From JACJXF01 sp964349045 (lineage in GTDB: Bacteria; Bacteroidota; Bacteroidia; Bacteroidales; GCA-2748055), in contig CAYGFI010000034.1 in the NCBI GenBank assembly GCA_964349045.1, positions 1 to 35,151 of the forward strand: 35,151 nt of DNA, in the 5' to 3' direction. The notes under the pieces were generated by a model. It did not search any database. It worked only from the letters and a program-made list of their open reading frames with translations, and had not been told where the DNA came from. Position numbers and translations under genes: made by a program. Numbering within the stretch: position 1 is the first letter of the stretch; each line of letters begins with the position of its first letter. Positions 24,470 to 32,880 of this stretch are shown in pieces.

Positions 24470-27418
24470 TTATTTCCTGATGATTTCCAGCTTTTTAAAT
24501 TCGCAAAATTCATTGGTTAATAACCTAACCAGGTATAAACCTGAAGGTAATGGGAAACCTGAATGATCCATACCCTTCCATTCCATCTCGTGATGTCCTG
24601 CAATTTGCATTTCATTAACAAGGGTATTGACCAATAACCCATTAAAACTAAAAATCTGAATTTTCACTAAGGATGAATGTGGTAAAAAATAGCGAAAAAG
24701 GGTATATGTATCAAATGGATTTGGGAAATTCTGTTCAAGAATAACAGTATTATGATCTTTAACAGAACCTAAGCCTGATGCGAATGCTGTCTGGAAATTC
24801 CATGTTTCCGACCAGTTACCGTTACCACCCATATGGCTGGCTCTTACTCTCCAATAATAGGTTACATTATATTCTAAGCCGGTCACATTCCCCCATGGTT
24901 CAGAAATGTCAGACTGATCAAGTACCGGACTGCTGAACTCAATGTTATCATCAACCTGAAGTTGATATGTCGCATTAAATACAGGATGCCATGACAACAC
25001 CAAAGTTATTGGCTGATTTATTGCACCAGGAATTGGTAAAACTAAAGCCGGGGTTTCCGGTGAAGCTGAAGTCGTAAACGACCTGTCGATAGACCAATAA
25101 CTTGTTCCATCGGAATTTGATGCATTTACCCTCCAATAGTAAAGTGTGTTATTTGATAATCCGCCAACGATTTTTGAAGTATCCCCGATACCGGATAGAT
25201 CGAATACAGGACTTAAAAAATCATTATCTTCATCCACCTGCAATCGATATGTACTTGCCCTTATGGAAGCGTTCCAGGTAAGGGTTATGGATATTGGGCT
25301 ATCGGTTTCAAAGTTTGAGGGTGAATCAAGTATTGGAATCTCTGGGATCCGGGCTTCCAATGTTCTGGCGCTGTCCTCTCTTGTCCATGCTGATTTACCA
25401 TTTGAATTATATGCCTTTACCCTGTACCAGTAATATGTTTCAAAGGAAAGTAGAGAATCGACGTAATTGGTGCTTTCTGCATCCAGAATTTTAATACTTT
25501 TATAGTTACCGCTATAATTATCGCTTCTCAGTATCTCAAATCCATCTTCGTTTACGGAATTATCCAGCCAGCTAAGGGCAATCTTATTCTCAGCAATAGC
25601 AGTGGCCACTAAACCGGTTGGATAATCCGGTATATTTTTCTTTCCGGTGAATTTCAAAATAGTTCCCAAATTACCTGCAGCAAATCCACTATTGGGATCT
25701 TTGAAAAATATGGAATTCAATTGCTGATAACATTCGTTTTCAACCCGCATCCAATTTTCTCCACCATCATTTGTATTCATGGTTAAACCGCCGAGATTAT
25801 AGAATGTGGCGGTCAACCAAACATTACTACTATCAATAACCGATATTTTTCCGTAATCGTAAACAGGCGATGTCTGTATGGTCCAGGTTAAGCCATCGTT
25901 TTCGGTTTTTAATATTATTCCATCATCCCCGGTTATCCATCCGGTTTTCTCATCATAAAACTCTATATCATAAAGACCATTTTTGGTTGGAAGAGTTATA
26001 TCGGTCCAGGTTAATCCACCATCAGTGGTTCTTATAGCTTTCCCTTTAAGACCAACGATCCATCCTGATTTGGTATTTGTGAACGCATTACTATTACCAA
26101 CAGTTTTAGTATTCCCCTGTTGTATCCAGGTGACCCCCTTATTGTTTGTGTGCAATAAGTTTGAATTTGAGGCTACAACCCAACCTGTTTCTGAATTTAT
26201 GAAGAAAACATCCTTAAAATATGAGCTGGAATTATAACTGATCTGCCATGAATCCCCACCATCAGCAGTAGAATAAATTGAAAAATCTGAAATGGTCCAG
26301 CCGTTCTTTGAATCAGTAAAAAAAACCTTATGCAGTGTTTTTGATGTATTAACTTTTGTAAAATCCCAGCTTTGTCCACCATCGATTGTCCGGAAGATTT
26401 TTCCGCTATCCCCAACTGCAAAACCCAGGAAAGGGTCGTTAAAAAATATATCGTTCAGATGATTTATTCCTACAAAATTTTTATCTGATCGGGACCAGTT
26501 ATTTGACGTATTGTTAGATAATTTTGCAATTGCCCCATTCGCACCAACTGCGTATCCCATTGATGGAGTAATACATATTCTTGAATAACCCGGAAAACTA
26601 AAAGCTGACCAGGTTTCACCACCATCAGTGGTTTTTCCTATTTCATTATCACCAAGGTACCACCCTGTGTCAATACTTGTAAAATATATCTGGGAGGCAA
26701 AAGTAACGTTGTTTCGCTCTTTCCAGTTTAAACCTCCATCGGTGGTCTGAATAAGTTGATTCTTACTGACTACCCACCCTGTATCCTTGTTAATAAAAAA
26801 GATATCATTGTATTGTGAACTTACAGGAGGATTTAAGCTGTTCCAGCTTTTACCTCCATCTGTGGTTTTGTGAATGTACCTGCCTGCCCGGTATCCTGTC
26901 AATGAATCAACAAATTGAACATCGCCAATCCAGTCTGCCCACCAGAATTCATATGCCGACCATGTTTGTCCCCCATCATTTGTGCTAAAAACAAATGAAA
27001 AATCTCCACTAATCCATCCTTTTAGCTCGTCTGTAAAACATACGGATATCAGACTGGCGTCAGATGTTAAACCAAGTTCCAGATGCTCCCATGTATTTCC
27101 TCCATCGTATGTTTTTAAAACTACTGAACTGTCACCAACAATATACCCCGTATTTTCGTTAACCATATGGATATCATTCAACCGGGAAGTTAAATTTACA
27201 GACTGGCGATTCCATGTTTGCCCGAAATCAGTTGTTTTATAAACTGAACCTTTATTTCCAACGATCCAACCGATACTATCATTCAAGAAAGAAACACTTC
27301 CATAATTATTTCCACCTGGCAGCGGGTTTATCCAATTCCACTGACAATTTGATACCTGGTATGTCGTCAGTATCATTATGACAACAAGTTTACAAACAGA
27401 AATCCTATTTTTCTTCAT
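24470..27418 (-). CDS. Large secreted YCF48/BNR-repeat protein with three FnIII modules and T9SS sorting domain (short paralog)
   Basis: From the preferred start (base 27418) the protein has 982 residues; an upstream in-frame ATG at 27442 adds 8 residues and weakens the signal peptide. The start chosen matches the paralog. After the signal peptide (cleavage near VSNCQ) come about 14 repeats of the form DxxxGWIVGxxGxIxKTTDGGxTW over about 570 residues, as in YCF48/BNR-type beta-propellers. Three FnIII modules of about 95 residues and a T9SS type A tail (NFPNPFDTYTLFRYFLP, ending LEIIRK) follow. It should be exported through T9SS to the surface; partner unknown. The second FnIII module is a hybrid. 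The Ycf48 likeness here does not imply photosynthesis. Confidence 0.9.
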   Translation of the reverse strand: MKKNRISVCKLVVIMILTTYQVSNCQWNWINPLPGGNNYGSVSFLNDSIGWIVGNKGSVYKTTDFGQTWNRQSVNLTSRLNDIHMVNENTGYIVGDSSVVLKTYDGGNTWEHLELGLTSDASLISVCFTDELKGWISGDFSFVFSTNDGGQTWSAYEFWWADWIGDVQFVDSLTGYRAGRYIHKTTDGGKSWNSLNPPVSSQYNDIFFINKDTGWVVSKNQLIQTTDGGLNWKERNNVTFASQIYFTSIDTGWYLGDNEIGKTTDGGETWSAFSFPGYSRICITPSMGYAVGANGAIAKLSNNTSNNWSRSDKNFVGINHLNDIFFNDPFLGFAVGDSGKIFRTIDGGQSWDFTKVNTSKTLHKVFFTDSKNGWTISDFSIYSTADGGDSWQISYNSSSYFKDVFFINSETGWVVASNSNLLHTNNKGVTWIQQGNTKTVGNSNAFTNTKSGWIVGLKGKAIRTTDGGLTWTDITLPTKNGLYDIEFYDEKTGWITGDDGIILKTENDGLTWTIQTSPVYDYGKISVIDSSNVWLTATFYNLGGLTMNTNDGGENWMRVENECYQQLNSIFFKDPNSGFAAGNLGTILKFTGKKNIPDYPTGLVATAIAENKIALSWLDNSVNEDGFEILRSDNYSGNYKSIKILDAESTNYVDSLLSFETYYWYRVKAYNSNGKSAWTREDSARTLEARIPEIPILDSPSNFETDSPISITLTWNASIRASTYRLQVDEDNDFLSPVFDLSGIGDTSKIVGGLSNNTLYYWRVNASNSDGTSYWSIDRSFTTSASPETPALVLPIPGAINQPITLVLSWHPVFNATYQLQVDDNIEFSSPVLDQSDISEPWGNVTGLEYNVTYYWRVRASHMGGNGNWSETWNFQTAFASGLGSVKDHNTVILEQNFPNPFDTYTLFRYFLPHSSLVKIQIFSFNGLLVNTLVNEMQIAGHHEMEWKGMDHSGFPLPSGLYLVRLLTNEFCEFKKLEIIRK
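24480..24619 (-). repeat. 140-bp perfectly identical 3' block, copy 1
   Basis: Bases 24480-24619 equal bases 27807-27946 with no difference. The block encodes the last 46 or so residues of the T9SS domain in both paralogs, from VNEMQIAGHHEMEW to KKLEII. Adjacent coding sequence differs at many synonymous and replacement sites, so identity stops sharply at 24619. Confidence 0.93.
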
Positions 27419-27796
27419 GGGAACCATTTTAGCATAAGCCAAATTTTACAGATATCATGAAAAATAGTTTAGCAAACTTCCATGCCTCCGGAAGGCATTC
27501 ATTTAATTCACATTACAAAATTCTGACCAGCCAAAATTAAAACAAACAAATAACCCGGTTGTCGGGCCGCAGGATATAGATTGCTCAGATCTTCGTAAAC
27601 ACTTAATGAAAATTTAGTCAATATTCCAAAATTTAAACCAGCAGACTAAAATTTGAGATTCATACAGCCATACAGACCTGTGTCTGTTATCCTGAAAAAG
27701 CTTTAATAACAAATTTCAACCTAGTTTAGGCTTAAATCAAGTAAAAATGTAAGAAATAAATTCTAAACAGGAAATTAGGTTATGCAAAAGGGGGCT
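27419..27796. other. Gene-free spacer between the paralogs, with 22-bp repeat copy 2
   Basis: No gene was seen. The segment includes the presumed promoter of the short paralog. The 16-bp stretch at 27449-27464 (CAGATATCATGAAAAA) recurs at 31652-31667 upstream of the long paralog. The stretch around 27541-27620 is also visibly related to 31735-31815 (shared GGTTGTC-GG-GCAGG and CACTTAA patterns). Bases 27622-27643 equal the repeat at 11816-11837. The rest is AT-rich with no clear structure. Confidence 0.6.
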
Positions 27797-30700
27797 TTAA
27801 TTCCTTATGATTTCCAGCTTTTTAAATTCGCAAAATTCATTGGTTAATAACCTAACCAGGTATAAACCTGAAGGTAATGGGAAACCTGAATGATCCATAC
27901 CCTTCCATTCCATCTCGTGATGTCCTGCAATTTGCATTTCATTAACCAGATTATAAACCAATTTACCGTTGATTGTGAAAATCTGCATTTTAACATGGGA
28001 TGGATTTGGTAAATAATATCGAAACAGGGTAGAATTTTCAAATGGGTTTGGAATATTCTGTTTAAGAAATGCCGTATTGTTTTCCTGATAAGAACCTATA
28101 CCGGTATATTCAGTTGTTTTGAAATTCCATATATCCGACCAATTTCCGGCACCGCCATCATTGATTGCTCTTACTCTCCAGTAATATGTTACATTGTATT
28201 CTAAACCTGCAACATCAGCCAGGTTTGCATAAATATCAGACTGATCGAAGACCGGACTGCTGAAATCAATGTTATTATCAACCTGTAGCTGGAAGGTGAC
28301 ATTAAATAAAGGAAACCACATAAGTAACAATGATGTTGGCTGGAATGTCACTCCTGATAATGGCGAATTTAAAACCGGTGCTTCCGGTGCTTCCGGTACG
28401 GTTGTAAAAATCCAGTCGAACGACCAAAAACTTGTTGCATCCGTATTAGAGGCGTTGACCCTCCAAAAGTAACGAGTGTTATTTAATAACCCGCTTACCA
28501 TTTGTGAAGTATCCTTAATACCTGATAAATCGAATATTGGACTTGAATAATCAAAATATTCATCAACCTGGAGTTGATAAAATAAGGCGTTCAGAGAAGA
28601 ATTCCAGCATAATGTTATGGTTGTTGGCTGATTCCATGCAGCATTCTCTGGTGATACCAGAGATGGAATATCAGGGAAAACCGGTTGAGGAGAAACCGTT
28701 TTAAATTCCCAGGTAACTGACCAGCCGCTTGTCCCGGAAGTGTTGCTTCCGCTAACCCGCCAATAATAAACCGTGCTGCTATCAAGATTGCTCAACCACT
28801 GACTAATGTATATAATTTCCGAATCATCAAAAACAGGACTACTAAAGTCATTATTATCATCTACCTGTAAATGATAACTGGTTGCTATGTCAGATGAATT
28901 CCACAATAGCATAACATCTGCATTATAATAGGTATAATTGTTCTCGGGCGATACTAGTACAGGAATATCAGGTATGGGTCCTGTAGTTGTAAATGCCCAT
29001 GAATCAGGCCAATCACTATTACCAATGCTGTTTTCAGATTTTACACGCCAATAATAAAAAGTACTTAAATTTAATCCGGTTACAGTTTGCGAAAGGCTTG
29101 TTATACCTGATTGATCAAAAACCGGGCTGTTAAAGAAATAATCGTCGTCTACCTGTAATCTGTAGCTTTCAGCCCCCCCCGCACTGATCCAGCTTAATGT
29201 AAGACTTATGGGCATGTCATTGGCGTATTTCTCAGGTGATAATAATGCCGGGGGATCCAATCCTGAATCCAAAGTTTTGAAAACCCGGTCATCAGACCAG
29301 GCACTTGTGCCTCCTGCATTTGAAGCATTTACGCGCCAATAATGATATTTGTTGTTATCCAGATTATTGACCTGCTGAGAGGTGGAAGTCAATCCAGATA
29401 CATCGAAAACAGGGCTGCTGAAATTATAATCATCATCTACCTGTAACCGATAGGTACTTGCTCTTTTTGAAGAGTTCCAGGTAAAAGTTGAGGATACCGG
29501 TATATCGGTTTCAAAGTTTGATGGTGAAATAAGTAAAGGTGTCTCAGGCATCCTGGTTCCTGAGGTTTTCGCACTATCCTCTCTTGTCCAGGCAGATTTA
29601 CCGCTGGAATTATAAGCACGTACCCGGTACCAGTAATCGGTGTCAAGTGTCAGAAGGGAATCGATGCAGTTTGTGCTTCCAGCGCCAACTATTTTTATAA
29701 TCTTGTAGTTACCACTGTAATTATCACTTCTCAGGATTTCAAATCCTTCTTCGTTTGAGGAATTATCCTGCCAGCTGAGGACTATTTTGGTTTCTGATAA
29801 ACTTCCGGCCTGCAATGCAGTTGGAAAAACAGGAATAGTATTTAATCCGGCATATTTCAGAATAGCACCATTGTAACCCACAGCAAATCCATTATTGACA
29901 TCATTGAAAAACAGGGAATTCAATTGCTGGTAACAGTCATTTTCAATGCTTTTCCAACTTTCCCCACCATTATTAGTAGTCAGGGTTAAACCGCCAATGT
30001 TGTAACTTGAACCAGCTATCCAAACAGTATTGCTGTCTATAACCGAAATTTTTTTATAATCGAAAACAGGGGCTGTTTGAATTGTCCAGTTTAACCCATC
30101 GTTTATGGTTTTCATAATAATTCCATCACGCCCGATAATCCAACCAGTTTTTTCGTCATAGAACTCTATATCAAGAAGGTCATTGGTAGTTGGAAGAGTT
30201 TTAGTTGACCAGGTTAATCCACCATTTACTGTTCTTAGAGTTTTACCATCCGAACCTACTGACCAGCCATATTTGCTTGTAGTGAATGCAAGACTATTGC
30301 CTACGGTTCCATAATTTCCCTGTTGGGTCCATGTAACTCCCTTATTATTTGTGTACAATGTCTGAGAGCTGGAGGATACAACCCAGCCTGTTTCTGAATC
30401 AATGAAAAAAATATCCTTGAAATAGGTGTCGGCAGAATAACTGATTTGCCAGGTATCGCCGCCATTTACTGTGTTATAAATTGTATTATCAGAGATGGTC
30501 CACCCGTTTTTAGAATCGGTAAAAAATATTTTATGGAGTGTTTTGGATGTTGCAATTTTGATGCAGTCCCAGCTGATTCCTCCATCATGAGTGCGGAAAA
30601 TTTTTCCGCTGTCCCCTGCTGCAAATCCAACTAAGGGATCATTAAAATAGATATCGAAAAGATTATTTGCCCCCACAAAATTTTTATCCAAACGAGACCA

Positions 30701-31621
30701 GTTATTGAAGGTATTATCAGGCAATTGTGCAATTACTCCATTTTCCCCAACTGCATACCCCATCGAAGGAGTCATACAAATCTTGTAACAACTGGGGATA
30801 CTAAAATTTGACCATGTAGTGCCACCATCAGTTGTTTTACTGATTTCATTATAACCAAGTAGCCAGCCGGTGTCAGCACAAGTAAAATATATTTGTACGG
30901 CATATGAAATACTGCTTAGCAGAGTCCAGCTTAAACCCCCATCAGTTGTTTGGGAAAGTTGGTTTTCGCATATGACCCAACCTGTATCTTTATTTATAAA
31001 AAATACATCATTGTAATTCGAAACCAGCGGCAGATTTAAGTCATCCCAGGTTTTCCCTCCATCTGTAGTTTTTTGGACAAACCTGCCTGCCCTGTATCCT
31101 GTCAATGAATCAGTGAACTGGATATCACCTACCCAATCTGCCCACCAGAATTCAAATGTCGACCAGCTTTGACCACCATCCTTGGTATAAAAGACACTTG
31201 AAAAGCCTCCGCTAATCCATCCTTTTAACTCATCGATAAAATAAACTGAAATAAGACTTGCGCTATATGTTAAACCAAGATCCAGAAGCTCCCAGGTAGT
31301 ACCGCCATTGCTTGTTTTTAAAACTACTGAACTGTCGCCGACAATATAACCCGTGAATTCATTAACCATGTGGATTTCATTTAACCGGGAAGATATATTT
31401 CCATTTTGCAGAATCCAACTTTTCCCATAATCGGTTGTTTTATAAATTTTACCCTTATTACTAATGATCCAACCAGTACTATCATTCACAAAAGAAACAC
31501 CTTCAAAATTGCTTCCGTTTGGAAGTGGATTTATCCAACTCCATTGGCAATATGAGAATTGAAATGTAATCAGGAACAGGATGACAGCAAAAGTGCGGAC
31601 GAAAATCAGTTTCTTTTTCAT
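27797..31621 (-). CDS. Large secreted YCF48/BNR-repeat protein with six FnIII modules and T9SS sorting domain (long paralog)
   Basis: This 1274-residue protein is a tandem paralog of the gene at 24470-27418. Signal peptide cleavage is near FSYCQ (residue 25). Residues about 26-600 hold the YCF48/BNR-like repeats (GWIISNKGKIYKTTDYGKSW and similar). Residues about 600-1185 hold six FnIII modules, marked by YRLQVDDD, SPVFD and YYWRVNASN. The last 85 or so residues are the T9SS tail, with NIPNPFENSTLFRYYLP. The propeller-like part aligns almost without gaps with the short copy. Surface display through T9SS is expected; ligand unknown, perhaps polysaccharide or cell contact. It is preceded by a 336-bp spacer related to the one upstream of the short copy. 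Confidence 0.9.
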   Translation of the reverse strand: MKKKLIFVRTFAVILFLITFQFSYCQWSWINPLPNGSNFEGVSFVNDSTGWIISNKGKIYKTTDYGKSWILQNGNISSRLNEIHMVNEFTGYIVGDSSVVLKTSNGGTTWELLDLGLTYSASLISVYFIDELKGWISGGFSSVFYTKDGGQSWSTFEFWWADWVGDIQFTDSLTGYRAGRFVQKTTDGGKTWDDLNLPLVSNYNDVFFINKDTGWVICENQLSQTTDGGLSWTLLSSISYAVQIYFTCADTGWLLGYNEISKTTDGGTTWSNFSIPSCYKICMTPSMGYAVGENGVIAQLPDNTFNNWSRLDKNFVGANNLFDIYFNDPLVGFAAGDSGKIFRTHDGGISWDCIKIATSKTLHKIFFTDSKNGWTISDNTIYNTVNGGDTWQISYSADTYFKDIFFIDSETGWVVSSSSQTLYTNNKGVTWTQQGNYGTVGNSLAFTTSKYGWSVGSDGKTLRTVNGGLTWSTKTLPTTNDLLDIEFYDEKTGWIIGRDGIIMKTINDGLNWTIQTAPVFDYKKISVIDSNTVWIAGSSYNIGGLTLTTNNGGESWKSIENDCYQQLNSLFFNDVNNGFAVGYNGAILKYAGLNTIPVFPTALQAGSLSETKIVLSWQDNSSNEEGFEILRSDNYSGNYKIIKIVGAGSTNCIDSLLTLDTDYWYRVRAYNSSGKSAWTREDSAKTSGTRMPETPLLISPSNFETDIPVSSTFTWNSSKRASTYRLQVDDDYNFSSPVFDVSGLTSTSQQVNNLDNNKYHYWRVNASNAGGTSAWSDDRVFKTLDSGLDPPALLSPEKYANDMPISLTLSWISAGGAESYRLQVDDDYFFNSPVFDQSGITSLSQTVTGLNLSTFYYWRVKSENSIGNSDWPDSWAFTTTGPIPDIPVLVSPENNYTYYNADVMLLWNSSDIATSYHLQVDDNNDFSSPVFDDSEIIYISQWLSNLDSSTVYYWRVSGSNTSGTSGWSVTWEFKTVSPQPVFPDIPSLVSPENAAWNQPTTITLCWNSSLNALFYQLQVDEYFDYSSPIFDLSGIKDTSQMVSGLLNNTRYFWRVNASNTDATSFWSFDWIFTTVPEAPEAPVLNSPLSGVTFQPTSLLLMWFPLFNVTFQLQVDNNIDFSSPVFDQSDIYANLADVAGLEYNVTYYWRVRAINDGGAGNWSDIWNFKTTEYTGIGSYQENNTAFLKQNIPNPFENSTLFRYYLPNPSHVKMQIFTINGKLVYNLVNEMQIAGHHEMEWKGMDHSGFPLPSGLYLVRLLTNEFCEFKKLEIIRN
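27807..27946 (-). repeat. 140-bp perfectly identical 3' block, copy 2
   Basis: Partner of 24480-24619. The block covers the last codons of the long paralog. Beyond 27946 the two genes diverge at once: the following residues are LVYN here and LVNT in the other copy. Confidence 0.93.
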
Positions 31622-31957
31622 GGGATATATTTTAGTATTGAACTAATATCGCAGATATCATGAAAAAAAGCTGGTCAGCCTTCGGAACTTATCCTGTCAG
31701 ACATTGAAATAAGAACTCAGAATACTGATCAGCTATAAAAAAACAAAATACAGTATCCAGGTTGTCAGGCGGCAGGCTGATGGATTTCAGTATCGTTTCA
31801 GATACACTTAAAATTACTTCCCGTTACTATTTTTCCATCGGATTGAAGATACGAGATTCCAATAATTTCAAATTCAAACAGTCCAGAAGCTATTAACCTG
31901 AATAGGCACTAAATACAAATTTAAAGCACAATTATACGGAAATCAAGAATATTTCAA
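31622..31957. other. Gene-free 336-bp spacer upstream of the long paralog
   Basis: No gene was found. The region contains CAGATATCATGAAAAA (31652-31667), which is shared with the spacer upstream of the short paralog, and a related stretch near 31735-31815. A TAAATTTG box on the minus strand at 31916-31923 is too distant to be confident. This spacer looks like the duplicated promoter region of the paralog pair. Confidence 0.55.
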
Positions 31958-32734
31958 TTATTTAAAAACGTAGCCCAGAGTCAGCCTCAGTCTGCTAAAT
32001 GCTTCCGTCCTGTCGCGCTCCTGCACCCATTCATTCAGGGGTGTAAGGTGATAATTTAATTCCTGGTAGTGATAGGAAAATGTAAATAGAAAAGAGGAAT
32101 TTTCATTTAGTATCCTTTCGATTCCTGCGCCAAAGGTAGTGTGAATTCCTCCATAACTTTCGTATTTATACTCCCAGTCATCCTGGCGTTTTTCAGCGGG
32201 GATTGTATACCCTGCCCGTAGCAATAAAAATGGTGAAAGGGAACGGTCAGAAGAACGTAAACGGAGAGAGGCTGAAACAGGGACTTCCATCCTCTCATAA
32301 AACTCCATGCCTATTTCTGTTCCGGCTGATATATAAGGATTAAACCGGTAAGCAAATAAAAGTCCCAGGCCGGGGATAACAGCATTTCCGATTGCATTGT
32401 TGCCCGATCGTAAAAGGAATTCACCGTTAATATTGATTTCAAAACCGGGTTTGTTAAACAGCATTGCTTTGTATTCAAAAGGCTTTTCGCGTTTCACGGA
32501 ATCAACTTCTGAGCGGTCGAAAACCCATGTATCCCCGGAATGGTTTAGAATTTTTACTGTGCTGGAAGCGCTATCTGTTAATAATGAACCATGAATTACA
32601 CTCCCGCCGGAGAGATAGATCACATCTTCCAGTCGCTGTGCCAAAGTTTTATTAATCAGGATTAACTGAAAACTAAGAATTAACAGGAACATTCGAACAG
32701 GGATTACAGACAGAATTGGATTTATGTTCTTCAT
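31958..32734 (-). CDS. Hypothetical outer-membrane beta-barrel protein
   Basis: This 258-residue protein has a long N-terminus with a hydrophobic signal segment, FLLILSFQLILINKTLAQ. Met15 (base 32692) is an alternative start with a tidier signal peptide. The start of the mature part, DVIYLSGGSVIHGSLLTD, resembles small N-terminal beta domains of Bacteroidota envelope proteins. The remainder has beta-strand patterning (GLGLLFAYRFNPYISAGTEIGMEFYE, SASLRLRSSDR) and ends LRLTLGYVFK, with the C-terminal aromatic strand typical of barrel proteins. No enzyme motif is visible and no family is recognised. A perfect -7 box lies about 49 bp upstream. It is divergent from the LVIVD lipoprotein gene. Confidence 0.75.
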   Translation of the reverse strand: MKNINPILSVIPVRMFLLILSFQLILINKTLAQRLEDVIYLSGGSVIHGSLLTDSASSTVKILNHSGDTWVFDRSEVDSVKREKPFEYKAMLFNKPGFEININGEFLLRSGNNAIGNAVIPGLGLLFAYRFNPYISAGTEIGMEFYERMEVPVSASLRLRSSDRSLSPFLLLRAGYTIPAEKRQDDWEYKYESYGGIHTTFGAGIERILNENSSFLFTFSYHYQELNYHLTPLNEWVQERDRTEAFSRLRLTLGYVFK

Positions 32735-32782
32735 GGGAAAGTTTTAACATGGATGCAAAAAGTAGTGAAACCGTTGCGCCAA

Positions 32783-32790
32783 CAAAGATA
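32783..32790 (-). promoter_or_regulatory. Bacteroidota -7 box for the beta-barrel gene
   Basis: The minus strand reads TATCTTTG, an exact TAnnTTTG. Transcription would start near 32776, about 40 nt before the ATG. A -33 TTG at 19-21 bp spacing is not obvious. Confidence 0.5.
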
Positions 32791-32840
32791 TATTAATCTG
32801 ACGCAACTGTTCTGCCATTTTAATCATCTTAAGAAATATA

Positions 32841-32878
32841 AAGAATTAAAACCCACTTCAAGAATTAAAACCCACTTC
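32841..32878 (+). repeat. Perfect 19-bp tandem duplication just upstream of the lipoprotein start
   Basis: AAGAATTAAAACCCACTTC occurs twice in direct succession (32841-32859 and 32860-32878), ending 2 bp before the ATG at 32881. It therefore makes up the whole ribosome-binding region of the LVIVD lipoprotein mRNA. It looks recent, because the copies are identical. Confidence 0.92.
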
Positions 32879-32880
32879 CA

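Noticed and set aside
24470..31621. Photosystem assembly factors (Ycf48)
   Set aside because: The repeats resemble Ycf48/BNR units, but the T9SS tail, the FnIII stalk and the host phylum make a photosynthetic role implausible. Only the fold likeness is kept.
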